From assembly GCA_018398575.1 (NCBI GenBank), contig JAGTXZ010000019.1:2232001-2296000 (forward strand): DNA of 64,000 bases. The letters are read 5' to 3'. This stretch comes from Ampelomyces quisqualis (lineage: Eukaryota; Ascomycota; Dothideomycetes; Pleosporales; Phaeosphaeriaceae). A program made the translations under genes and the position numbers. The notes beneath the pieces were generated by a model. That model had not been told where the DNA came from. It worked only from the letters and a program-made list of their open reading frames with translations, and did not search any database. This document shows, in pieces, positions 1 to 9,984 of the stretch; the stretch's first letter is position 1; every line of letters starts with the position of its first letter.

Positions 1-11
1 CCCTGGCTCGT

Positions 12-953
12 TCAGGCTGCCACTGACTGCTCAGCATCTCCTTCGTTTGCAACTGCTTTCGGCATGAACCTTTTCTCGAGCCTTCTCTTCTGCACCCACG
101 CGCCGAATGGCTTCCAGATCGCCTCTTTCTCCGCTGGCTTCAAGTTTGCCGCGAGTCCACTCGTGCTCGTTGCCACAAAGACCTTCGCACCTTTCCAAAT
201 CTCACCTGTGACATCTATGTCGCCCTCGTCATCGACCTTCCCCATGTTGTGCTTCTCGTCCTGCCACCCATATTTGAAGTCAGCCTTGGTCATGTTCTTG
301 CCATACCGATAACGCCAGACCGATTCCCAAATGCCTTTTCCCACAATGCAAACAGCCTCAGGCTTGTATTTGAGGAATTTGGAATCGAGATTCGCAGTAC
401 CTGCAGCCATCTCCTCTTTGGACAATTCGGCCGCGTCTTTCGATGGTCGCTCGACAATGTTCGTATTGCCCATACAATACAGGTCAGGTAAGCTCCGATC
501 CTCTTCAGGTCGCAATCGACGATCCGTGAGCCCCGAAACATAAAGCAGCTTCCAAAAATGGTTTGAAGGGTGAGCATAAGCATGGCCTGCAGCTGCTGTT
601 TGAACACCAGGATTTGTGCCGACAAAGACGCAGATCAAATTTGGCTCCAGGATGTCGACCAGTGGCGACAAATGTGCGTATTTGGATGGATCCGCATACT
701 TGCTAGGTGCGCGTCTCTTCTTCCGTCGTGGGGAAGAAGCGATTGCAGTTTCGGCCACATCTGCCTCGACAGGTCTGGTGCGTTTCGCTATGCGCTGTAT
801 TCGCACTGAGGTGTTCGTGTTTCTCTCTGTGGTTTCTGAATTTTTCGCATACTTGAACTTGCTCAAGCGAGTTTTGAAGACGGCAGCAGCTGCTGCTGCC
901 CTCTCAGCATCAGAAAGCTCCTGCTCACTCGAGACATCCTGCGCTGAATTCAT
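12..953 (-). CDS. TDG/MUG-type mismatch-specific DNA glycosylase
   Basis: This uninterrupted 313-residue protein is a member of the thymine/uracil DNA glycosylase (MUG/TDG) branch of the uracil-DNA glycosylase superfamily, which removes U or T mispaired with G in base excision repair in the nucleus. The N-terminal hundred or so residues are basic and low in complexity (SPRRKKRR near 74–81), as expected of a nuclear and DNA-contacting tail. The catalytic fold starts near residue 103 with the motif GTNPG at 112–116, the family's active-site loop whose Asn positions the water, followed by the HPSNHFWKLL segment at 128–137 and a later VGKGIWE element. The start ATG lies at 953 with no in-frame ATG upstream nearby. 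The stop is only 11 bp from the window edge. The family call is firm; the exact substrate preference is not visible. Confidence 0.9.
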   Translation of the reverse strand: MNSAQDVSSEQELSDAERAAAAAAVFKTRLSKFKYAKNSETTERNTNTSVRIQRIAKRTRPVEADVAETAIASSPRRKKRRAPSKYADPSKYAHLSPLVDILEPNLICVFVGTNPGVQTAAAGHAYAHPSNHFWKLLYVSGLTDRRLRPEEDRSLPDLYCMGNTNIVERPSKDAAELSKEEMAAGTANLDSKFLKYKPEAVCIVGKGIWESVWRYRYGKNMTKADFKYGWQDEKHNMGKVDDEGDIDVTGEIWKGAKVFVATSTSGLAANLKPAEKEAIWKPFGAWVQKRRLEKRFMPKAVANEGDAEQSVAA

Positions 954-2172
954 GGTCTCGGCCTTTCCTCGACTCTAGCTTGGCAAGTTCATCGTTTCAA
1001 AAGTGCGAGAACGAATTTGTGGGAGAACGAATTTGCGATGGCGACTCGGAGGTGCTGAGGAAAGGGCAAAGTTATGACGTCTGCGCGCGCACGGAAGATT
1101 TGACACGTCATCTCGTGACTTGTATGGTATCGCGCCCGAACCGCGTCGCCGCCACCGACAGACAAACCTCAAACACATGCATCTTTCATCGCACCAAACA
1201 TTCACTACGATGAGCCTTGAGGCAGTGTCAGACCCAGCAGCCTTCGTACTACATCGACGCCAAGAAGCAGGCCTTGCATCTTTCCACCCATACTGCGACC
1301 CAAAGCTATGTCATTATGCGGATTTCTGCGAGATTGGTCATGTGCTCCGGCGAGTAAATGTGCGGTTTTAGCACAAGGAGAACTTGCCGCCAGTGGATTG
1401 GCGGTGCATAGATAACAAGTTGTTAGTGCGTCCGTGTTGTGTAACCTTCGGGATCATATCCCGGCCAACATCAGCCAGTAAAACGTGGTACAGCCTGGGT
1501 CACTCGTCCATGAAGATGTTCTGCCACCAAGCTCATTCGTAGTTCTGGACTCATCTCAGTTACATTGACGACGATGTGATTAGGAAGGAGTTAAGGCGTA
1601 TTTAAAGATCGTAAGGTGGTTTGCAGCACAGTGAACGATCGTTAGTGAGTGTCTGGAAAAGGTCTAGTGCTCGGACATATGTGACCACAAGTATACCTCT
1701 ATCGAACTCATTTTTACGATCCCTAAAAGCTGATATCTTTGCTCAACAAGTGTCCTGCGTAACGCTCAAATCTGCCTCCATTATCCAGAAAGATCAATCC
1801 ATTGTAAAATACTTCAGCTCGACTCGCCAGATAAACCACTATGCCACCCAGTTTTTTCTCGCCGCCAAGTCTTCTCGCAGGAATAACTTATGGATCCTAT
1901 ATATCTTCTGCGGATCTCGTGCAGCAATGAACTGATTCGCCATTTCTGAACGGAAAACTGCAGTGCTCTTCAATGCCAGCTTGAGAATATAGCACAAGTC
2001 TACCAACAACCCGGTGCAAGTGCATTGACCCTCATACCATGTCGCCTTCAAAACGAACCAATTTCCCTTTGCCTATGGCTAGCGGATGAGTCACATAACT
2101 TTATATTTCGGATCGAGGAAAGCATTGAACTGATTAGGATATTTTCTCCCTTTTCGCAGTACAGATCACATC
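954..2172. other. Intergenic region, no gene seen
   Basis: About 1.2 kb separates the divergent glycosylase and SET genes. Only short overlapping ORFs without recognisable motifs are present. It presumably holds both promoters. Confidence 0.5.
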
Positions 2173-3120
2173 ATGGTCATGGGTATCGACACCGAAATGG
2201 CTTCCCTGGCCATTCAAGATGGCCCCGTCGATCAGCCTGACCAACCAGTCTTTGAGGTCAAAGAAATCTCCGGAAAAGGTAAGGGTCTGATTGCACGTTG
2301 CGACATTGTACAAGAGTCTCGAATCCTTTGCGAAAAGCCGCTTCTCATTGCTCATCCCATGCCACTGGTTGGTTTAGAGCGGCACCTGGCTGCGAGGCTG
2401 AAGGAACTGCCTAAGCGATCTCTTCGCAACAATTTCCCGGGAAGATTCCCATTCAGCCACACGTTCAAGTCTAACGCATTGCCCTGTGGACCGGGTTCGT
2501 CTACTGCTGGCGTGTATCCCACAATATGTCGCATCAATCACAGCTGCATTCCAAAGTCTCACAACAACTGAGATAGCAAATCAGAGCATGAAACCATCTA
2601 TACAATTAGGCCAATCAAGACAGTGGAGGAGATCACAGTTCCTTACAACAATGGAGGTACACGTGAGGTGCGACATGCTTCACTCAAACATTCCTTTGGC
2701 TTCGACTGTGGCTGTCCTGGGTGCTCGCGCTCGCCATCCGCGATTCGAGAGAGCAATGTCAGCCGGAACTTGATACAAAAACTTGACGATGCCATTGGCG
2801 ACCCGACTCGCATGCAGGGGAGACCGGCGGAAAGTCTCAAAGACTGCCAGTCGTTGCTCGGGGTCTTGGCAGAAGAATTCGATAGACTCGCTGGAGTCCT
2901 GGTTGCCAGGCTTTACTACGACGCCTTCTAGATTAGCATCGTGAACGGGGATCAAGCTCGAGCTAATGCTTTCGCTCGTAAGTCCTACGAGTCCAGAGTA
3001 ATCTGTGAGGGCGAGGATAGCCCTGAGACGCAGAGGATGAAACGTTTGGCGTAGAAGCCCGCAGCTCATAGCAGTGCTGGTGCGGAAATGGAAGACTGCG
3101 ATTAGTATGGTTCTGGAAGA
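2173..3120 (+). pseudogene. SET-domain protein pseudogene with in-frame stops
   Basis: The reading frame from the ATG at 2173 encodes a fungal SET-domain protein (putative lysine methyltransferase), with the opening FEVKEISGKGKGL typical of the family near residues 27–39 and the SET signature CRINHSC near 118–124. The frame is then cut by TGA at 2569–2571, exactly where relatives carry a Trp after HNN. The same frame continues unchanged with the SET continuation (TVEEITVPYN), a Cys cluster (CGCPGC), and the GDQARANAFA helix region, interrupted again by TAG at 2929–2931 (expected Gln) and TAG near 3052–3054. No frameshift is needed, so these are point-mutation stops. The first two fit C:G to T:A transitions. 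A normal intron removing the first stop is not apparent. The gene is probably dead; a truncated 132-residue product would lack the core of the domain. Confidence 0.8.
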
Positions 3121-3596
3121 TTTAGGAGGTGCAGCTTTTCAGGAGTCGCTGTGGCAGCGTGTTTCACAGCATTCGTCTACTTTGAGCAACACGGAGGAGG
3201 GAGCTGACTAATGAATATTGACGACTGGGGGCTTCAGTAGTACTGTAGAATTTACAATGATCTCGGGAGAGAGAAGTGAGGGCATTAAGTTCTCGCACCT
3301 TCCGTCAATATGTATGAAACATCCTCGATTCACCTTACCGCCGCTTTTCACTCAGTTTATCTTCTTCGCCTATATCTCGAGTTCGTTCCTCTGTCTTGGT
3401 GTGTACAATTCTCAGTGATAAACATTGTGCGTCAACATTAGCAATGTTTGTGAGGGAATATGCAACGTGGACTTCATATTTCTTCGTTGGTTTAAGTTTG
3501 TTGCAAACTCGCATGTACTCCAATTGTATTTGTTTGGGCAGAAATATCAAGACAACGGAAGAAATTGGTCATCGACGCACGTCCCACCGTCGTCGC
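3121..3596. other. Intergenic, 3' flanks
   Basis: This stretch lies between the end of the SET pseudogene and the 3' end of the APH-fold gene. I see no gene or RNA in it. Confidence 0.5.
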
Positions 3597-5783
3597 CTAC
3601 TGATCTGGATCAGACCAAAACCACGGCTCCACCACCTCCACCTTTGACTGCGGTGCAACAAAGTTGGTAATCTCCGTATTGATACGCCACTCACCAAGTT
3701 CCCAGCCGCCTCTCGCAAGGCGGGTCAAGATGTCCTTGTCCACAAACGCCCGCGTGGTGGATAACTCCTTTAAAAGACGGTACACCACGTTTGCCACGCT
3801 ACCTCCACTGTGTCCACCATATAGCCCAGCATTGATCGCCTCATATAGGGCCGACTTGATAGTGTACTTACCATCTCCATCGGGTCCTGTCGCTTCGAGC
3901 ATTGCGCGCGCATACACGTTGCGATACTCGTTCAACTCCCAAGGCATGTGAGGCATGTGAATGTCGTCATCGGCGTTGAATCCTGGAGCCCAGTCTTTGG
4001 TGAGAAATGCCGGCAGTGATGCGAAGCCGAGACAGCGAGGTGCAGTGCGGCACTTGTCCCAGTCAATGATGGCGGTGACAGTGCCATCTTCGTCACAGAG
4101 GATGTTCTGGAAGTCGAGATCGTCGTGACGTAGGGTGAACGATTCATTCTTGTCTCCAGCCTTCTTTGATTCAGCGAAAGGAGGGGAAGCCAGGATTCGT
4201 GCCATGATGTGTTGTCGACCGTTGTTGATATAGTTGCCTGGTCCTTCTTGAAGGGGCCAATGCTGGTACAGGGCTGTCAGGAAGTATTCGTAGCTCGAAT
4301 GAAAGGCAGGAATGCAATTGATGCTCGCTGGAGTAGACAGGTCGTCGATTGTGAGCTGTTGCATCTCGGAGAAGGTCTTCCAATGATAGGTCGGTCCAAC
4401 CACAGGATTTTCCGCATCGTGGTCAAAGTTCAGTGTACCAGCGGCATCGAATTCGAGCGTCTGGAGCTTGGCCATGTTGCCTGCGAGGGAGCGGAGGAAA
4501 TTAACACGGATGCGCATGCGGTCCTCGTCCGGCAGAGAAGCATTCGCAGTATCGTCATCACCCTCTTCATCCTGGTCGAACCAGATCTTGTTTGATGGGA
4601 TGCCTTTATTGGCACGCATAACAATGTAAGGCGCACCAAGGGTGTTGTTGAGTGTATCATCGAAGCCAATAACCTCAGGACAAGGAACGTCCGTGTGCTT
4701 TCGGATATATGACATTGTGCTGGCGTCATTACGCAGCATGTAGGCATCTGAATCTATCCAGCGAGCAGCTGTGCCGGTACAAGGAACCTTAATAACGTAC
4801 CGATCCGCGGAAGGTCCCTCATTCAACTCAAGGATGCGAACAAAGTTGTTCCCACCTTCAATGTCTTCTAGAACACGAATACTGTCGGCGTTGACGGCAG
4901 AATTTGCAGGCAGATGCTCAAGCAGCGCAAGGCGAAACGATTGCTCTGGGATGGCTTTGAGTGGTCCCCAGTCAGCTCGCAGCACATCAGAATCTATGCT
5001 GTTGTCTTCTTCCTCATCCGATGACTCTGACAACGTATCCGATGCACGCGATCCATCTTCGGCAAAGAGATCTTCTTCTTCATTTACTGTCTCGGTTCCC
5101 GTGCGGCTATATTGATCTTCGGGTTTGGCCAGTGCCGCGTCCTCGTTAACGGTGACGTTCTTGTCGACCTCGAGTACGTCTTCGCACAAATGGCAGTCGA
5201 TAAGCTCGGTGGTTTCGGTGAATTTGGTGACTTTATTGTTGACCTCGGTTAGGACGTCGTGAGCTGGAGTATTGGTGATGCGAGTGGTGTTGATAGAGGG
5301 AAGGTCGAAAACAACCTGGATGTCGCTGAGACCACAACTATGCGCAGGTCTCACGACATGGTTCAAAACGTTTGAATCATCATCTAGGCTGTCGTCTACA
5401 GACTTGCCCACGTGGTGGTCCTGGTTGATGTAAAGGAGATGGGTAGCGTTGCCTGGATTGATATTGGCGTTGAGGACTTCGTGGTCCTTGTCTTTCGAGG
5501 CTATTTGTTGGTTGCCAGAAATGAGCCGAGCAATCAGGGGGTCGCTGTGAGACGTGGCAGTGACCACAGTATGCGAACATAGCACCGGCTTAGCAGATCG
5601 TGTGCGAATACGCCGCGACAACCAGGTGACAATCTTGGACGTGGATTGAGGGTTGATCAAGGCCGCAGAAGTCTGCACCGGCGGAAAGAGATTCTGGCGC
5701 TCCAAGTCATTGTCGTTGCGCTCCGATCGCTTGAAAAGCTCGTATACCCGGTGCAGACCGAGGGCGCTCATGATGAACTTCAT
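3597..5783 (-). CDS. Aminoglycoside-phosphotransferase-fold (APH) protein
   Basis: This intronless gene gives 728 residues from the ATG at 5783; the frame stays open upstream to 5906, but the extra 41 residues contain no obvious domain. The first 250–300 residues are low in complexity and acidic (LSESSDEEEDNS), followed by an APH/choline-kinase-like domain. Nucleotide-binding lobe features include VIKVPCTGTA; the catalytic loop HDDLDFQN lies at about 553–560 (HxDxxxxN pattern) and the metal-binding IDWD at about 573–576. Both key motifs are intact, so phosphotransfer activity is plausible. The substrate is unknown; fungi carry many such APH-family paralogues, mostly uncharacterised. It is divergent from the unknown gene at 6068, sharing a promoter of about 285 bp. 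The fold assignment is secure, the function is not. Confidence 0.85.
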   Translation of the reverse strand: MKFIMSALGLHRVYELFKRSERNDNDLERQNLFPPVQTSAALINPQSTSKIVTWLSRRIRTRSAKPVLCSHTVVTATSHSDPLIARLISGNQQIASKDKDHEVLNANINPGNATHLLYINQDHHVGKSVDDSLDDDSNVLNHVVRPAHSCGLSDIQVVFDLPSINTTRITNTPAHDVLTEVNNKVTKFTETTELIDCHLCEDVLEVDKNVTVNEDAALAKPEDQYSRTGTETVNEEEDLFAEDGSRASDTLSESSDEEEDNSIDSDVLRADWGPLKAIPEQSFRLALLEHLPANSAVNADSIRVLEDIEGGNNFVRILELNEGPSADRYVIKVPCTGTAARWIDSDAYMLRNDASTMSYIRKHTDVPCPEVIGFDDTLNNTLGAPYIVMRANKGIPSNKIWFDQDEEGDDDTANASLPDEDRMRIRVNFLRSLAGNMAKLQTLEFDAAGTLNFDHDAENPVVGPTYHWKTFSEMQQLTIDDLSTPASINCIPAFHSSYEYFLTALYQHWPLQEGPGNYINNGRQHIMARILASPPFAESKKAGDKNESFTLRHDDLDFQNILCDEDGTVTAIIDWDKCRTAPRCLGFASLPAFLTKDWAPGFNADDDIHMPHMPWELNEYRNVYARAMLEATGPDGDGKYTIKSALYEAINAGLYGGHSGGSVANVVYRLLKELSTTRAFVDKDILTRLARGGWELGEWRINTEITNFVAPQSKVEVVEPWFWSDPDQ

Positions 5784-6067
5784 AGCGACTGGTGAGTTCG
5801 AAGAGTTGCGCGTGAGATGAGCCAGAAAGTGGTCGTGGAGAAAATAATGAGGAAGCCAGAGGTGGGGAACAATAATCACTGCGTTGGTGTACAATGATTG
5901 CGTCATTCATGCGCTGTAGCTGTGAAGGTACAATCAGTCCCGCTCTTCAAGGGTGCCGCTAGTCGCGATATGACTGCCTTGCCTTGGTTCTTGCGATCAA
6001 TAAATCACACAATTTACCACAACAAAATCTCCTCAACTGCCCGAATTTTTTGTCTCGAAAAAAAACC

Positions 6068-7288
6068 ATGCCGAAGTATGCTCGTGGTAGCGATATTGAT
6101 CTTGATGAGGCCTATGGTGCCCTTCTCGACAAACACGCCCCTATGCGGCGTAACATCAGAACGAAGACCGACATGCACAGAACCCATCACTGTGAAGATA
6201 AGGAGTGTGGTGGAGCGGCACCGAAAGCAAAGTGCATCATCAAGCTACACTTCGCATTCTGCCTGGCGCCGGTTGTGGACGAAGACTCTAGCTCGCCAAC
6301 ATATGGACATGTCGTGATACATGGACAGCGCTTTGCGGTGATCTCGCCCCAAGGCTGCGCTGAGCATCCATACCGCGCGGAGTACAACCTCGATTTAAAA
6401 GATGTTCGCAATGGACGCGCTGAGTACGAAATTCGGTGGAAGAAGATATTCAACGCCTTCCAGGTAGAGCACCAGGCGGAGATGCAGCGTGAAGCGGTGA
6501 GAATGGATGCGACCCAGAAAGAGATGGGCATGACATCACATCAGAAACAAACCTTACGAACAAGGCAAGACAACTTCGAATATCAACAGCAGCGAAAGCT
6601 TGACATTGCGGCCAACACAACGGCTTTCCTCAAGAGTCGGCACAAAGAACTCAACCTACGACGCAACAGTTTAGGCTCTTCATGGTCCTCAATCGCTCGC
6701 CTTCGTGAGGTAAAGTCCACTCTCCGTGAGCCACGAGAGGATGTCGCGACCGGAGAGATCCGTGCAGAGCTTGCTCTCCGCATAGGCGCAGTCACAGGAC
6801 AAGACCTCAGGTCCATGTTCTCATCCCTTTGGCTCCACGGGGAGCTGTTCGAAGATGAAGAGGATAGCCGGGAGAATGTGGAAGAACACAGAGACTGGGC
6901 ATCAGTTAATCTGGAGCAACCTAAACAGCTGGAGGTTGCCTTTCCAAACGCGGGATGGCTGCGAAATCAGCTCTTTCATGAGGTCGATAGTTGCGTTGAC
7001 GACACTAAACTGGGCAAGATTACGGCTCCTTCAGTGGTGGATGAAGTTCCGGCAGATTCAAAGTCGACTCAAGCCTTATCGACAGTGGTGATTCCGCCAT
7101 TACGCCGCAAGGAAGCGAAGCAAGTCAAGAGAGAAAGAGCCACGAAAAGTCGTGCTCTTGCGCGTACGATAGCTGTGGATATGGCGACTCAGGCAGCGGA
7201 CAAACATTCATTTGTGCGATCAAAGCACGAGCGAAAGGCTCAACGGACGAAAGGCCTAGGTCAAACAGCTATGTCCAGGTTTGCCTGA
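6068..7288 (+). CDS. Uncharacterised 406-residue protein
   Basis: I do not recognise this protein. The ATG at 6068 (context ACCATGCCG) is preferred over an in-frame ATG at 5984, because the intervening codons look like 5' leader. The N-terminal third contains a small Cys/His-bearing segment (HHCEDKECGG followed by KAKC and FAFC), then a region rich in charged residues predicted to be helical (EMQREAVRMDATQKEMG and the stretch around QQQRKLD). The C-terminus is strongly basic (RRKEAKQVKRERATKSR). No membrane segment or signal peptide is visible. The basic tail and helical middle would suit a nuclear or nucleic-acid-associated protein, but this is inference only. It is divergently paired with the APH-fold gene. 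Confidence 0.7.
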   Translation: MPKYARGSDIDLDEAYGALLDKHAPMRRNIRTKTDMHRTHHCEDKECGGAAPKAKCIIKLHFAFCLAPVVDEDSSSPTYGHVVIHGQRFAVISPQGCAEHPYRAEYNLDLKDVRNGRAEYEIRWKKIFNAFQVEHQAEMQREAVRMDATQKEMGMTSHQKQTLRTRQDNFEYQQQRKLDIAANTTAFLKSRHKELNLRRNSLGSSWSSIARLREVKSTLREPREDVATGEIRAELALRIGAVTGQDLRSMFSSLWLHGELFEDEEDSRENVEEHRDWASVNLEQPKQLEVAFPNAGWLRNQLFHEVDSCVDDTKLGKITAPSVVDEVPADSKSTQALSTVVIPPLRRKEAKQVKRERATKSRALARTIAVDMATQAADKHSFVRSKHERKAQRTKGLGQTAMSRFA

Positions 7289-8132
7289 CCTCCATCCAGG
7301 TTTGGCGTGCATCGGTTCGCAGTATCTTGCGTCGGAGTTCCCAAGGGCAGCAATAAGTTGTCAAACAGGTCTTTGGAGAGTTTTTATAATGTGCCGGACA
7401 GGCTTCTGGGGCGATCTGGTGTGCCGCGTCTTATATGGTTATTGTGTTTGGAAGTAGACCTGGGCGTCCGCGGTCTGATGCTCGGAAAGCCGGTCGCACG
7501 GCGCCACATAAGATGTACTTCTTGATGGTACAAATAATATGCGTATGTCGGCTTGGGAAAAATAACAATTGGAGGATGAAATCGCCCATGGTTGCTGCTG
7601 GTATTGATGAAGTGACGTGCAAAACTCCACCGGGGAGCGTGCACCGACGCTAACGCTAGTTACTTAAGCGACTCTTCTCCAGCACCGCGAGCATCCATCT
7701 TTCGCTGACAACACAAATTCCGCCGACCCGTGACTGCACGCCCTTGGCATTCCGCTACATCAAGCCGTTGAACATGAATTTCTCCGGAAGAAGTACTCTT
7801 TGCGGCAGTGCTTGCGCATCGCTTGACTGTTTCCGCAACTCTTCGCCTAGGCAGACTGACCGGCCTTCTTGGTTTCAGGGAAATTGCATCAGCCATGTAG
7901 CAAAGCGGAAAAGCGCCGCCCAGAAATCCGGAGAAAAACCGACCTTGGATGACGATGATCTTTCTGGAGCCCCGCATTCATAACTTCAAGGCCAGCGTTC
8001 CTGGCGGCTCGGGCGAACAGAGACCGGAACCGTCTTGGCTGGTTGCTATCCATGCTGCATGCAATGTATATATTATCCTGGCCATGACGAAATGTTTATC
8101 GACACCCCAGTTCGTCTCTTCTCGCTTTCAAA
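7289..8132. other. Intergenic region, no gene seen
   Basis: This stretch of about 840 bp holds only short ORFs on both strands without motifs. It contains the promoter of the GH43 gene. Confidence 0.5.
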
Positions 8133-9688
8133 ATGGGTTTCACCACCATCTCATGCCAGCTTTTGCTAGCTGCTGCAACCGTTTCCGCCAAGTGGATTGT
8201 TCCTGGAGCTCGGTGGAGAGATACCAAGGGAGGCCTTGTGAATGCACATGCTGGCGGAATTACCATCGATGAGGCCACTGGTAAATTCTTCTGGTTCGGA
8301 GAGTACAAGACTGAAGGCCAGGTAGAAGGAGGCGGTGTCTCAGTGTACAGTTCGGACGATTTGGTAACATGGGAGCCACACGGTCTTGCATTGGAGCCGA
8401 TTGAGGGCCATCCCTACATCGACACAACTCATATCATCCAAAGACCCAAGGTCGCTTACAGCCAGGGCACTGGGAAGTACCATGTAAGTAGCTGCCTGGA
8501 AGCGTACACCGAAGCCACTGACAATACGTAGATGTGGTGGCATGCAGACAACTCGACCTACGGCTGGCTATTGCAAGGTTTCGCAGAGTCAGACAACATC
8601 ACCGGACCCTACAGCTTTGTAGATGCAATCAAACCTTTGGGCAACTGGTCTCAGGACTTTGGCATGTTCACCGATTACAAAGACGGCCGAACATATTCAC
8701 TGTATTCGAATGGTGATCGCAGAGAAGGTCGCGATGTATACCTCACATCGTTCAACGAGAACATCACCGCGCTCGATGAAGTCGTTCACAGGTTCGACAA
8801 GTACGATCTGGAAGCGCCTACCATAATCCAAACCGACAGGAGCTACTTTGCTCTCATGAGCCACAAGACCGGTTACAGGCCAAACAGTACGTCGAGCAAG
8901 CCTTCTCCGTGTGGGAAGTACTGACTTCTATAGACGTCGTCGCATTCCGCGCCGACAAACTCTCTGGCCCCTGGTCCCAGCCCTTCATCGTCTCACCCCT
9001 CAACACCCGCTCCTTCAATTCCCAATCCGGCTTCTCCCTGCGCATCAACGGCACCAAAAAGACAACTTACCTCTACCTCGGCGACCAATGGGACTCCATC
9101 TCCCTCTGGGAATCCCGCTACATCTGGCTCCCGATCGATATTGACGAAGACAAGAAATCCCTCGAGGTCCAATGGCACGACATTTATGACCTCGACGTCA
9201 AAACCGGCGAAGTCACGCCCATCAACGGGACCACATATTACTCCAAGAACGCTACGACCTCGGGCGACGCGTACCACCAAGAAGCTACATTTGGTTCCGA
9301 CTCGGTCATTTTGACGGGAATCAACGGCAACGACAGCACAGTCACGTTCAACAACATCGCCGGCACGGGCAAACCACAATGGGTCTCGTTCTACTACCAA
9401 AACACAGACGACATGGGTTTCGGCGACCAGCCTGGCGGCACTCCGGATCGTATTGGCGGAACGTGGCAGTTGCGCCGCATCAGCAGCGTTGTGGTGAACA
9501 ACAAGACGGAGGAGATGGAGACGCTGTATCAGAGGGATACGCACAAGGGGATTATTCTGAGCACGCCGTTGATGTTGCATTTGGAGAACGGGACGCATAA
9601 TTCGATTACGATCGGTGGGCTGTTTAATAACCAGACGTACAAGGGGGCGGACGTTGATCGGATTGTGGTGTTTCCTCCTGAGGAGTAG
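8133..9688 (+). CDS. Secreted glycoside hydrolase family 43 protein, galactan 1,3-beta-galactosidase type
   Basis: Three exons (8133–8483, 8532–8886, 8934–9688) join in frame to give 486 residues; both introns (48 and 47 bp) have GT–AG ends. Residues 1–19 form a signal peptide, so the enzyme is secreted. The catalytic five-bladed propeller follows: HAGGITIDEATGKFFWFGEYK near 30–50, the tract EGHPYID, QDFGMFTD near 158–165 and YDLEAPTI near 208–215, whose Glu is the likely general acid of GH43. The C-terminal 150 residues resemble the CBM35-like galactan-binding module found in fungal exo-beta-1,3-galactanases. Several N-x-S/T sequons suggest glycosylation. Such enzymes trim type II arabinogalactan side chains of plant cell walls, which fits a saprotroph or plant-associated fungus. 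The family is clear; subfamily and linkage preference are inferred. Confidence 0.88.
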
Positions 9689-9984
9689 AGCTTGAGATAG
9701 TAATGGGAATGTTTTGATCAAGTGATGAAGATCAGCGTTTGAGGGTGCCATCATGTCAAGACTGCTCATTTCCACTGCAAGGCTCCAGTACCCATGCTCT
9801 TGGCCTTTTTATGGTCGCTCCGATAGCCCAAAATATCGACGTGGGTTGGCGTACGGAGTATGTACTCGACACCAGCAGAATCGAGGACGCTAGTGGCCGG
9901 TGCGCTAGTATACTATGAGCTAACGGCAGCCGCCTTCGCCCTGCGACGCGCCATTCCTTTCCAATCGCATTCACTCTTTACGCT
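9689..9984. other. Intergenic with a TACGGAGTA motif
   Basis: This is the 3' flank of the GH43 gene and the promoter of the CTNNBL1 homologue. It contains TACGGAGTA at 9852–9860, one of the motif copies dispersed across this window. Confidence 0.5.

Noticed and set aside
8993..9775. 260-codon minus-strand ORF
   Set aside because: It is antisense to GH43 exon 3, whose protein is clearly recognisable.
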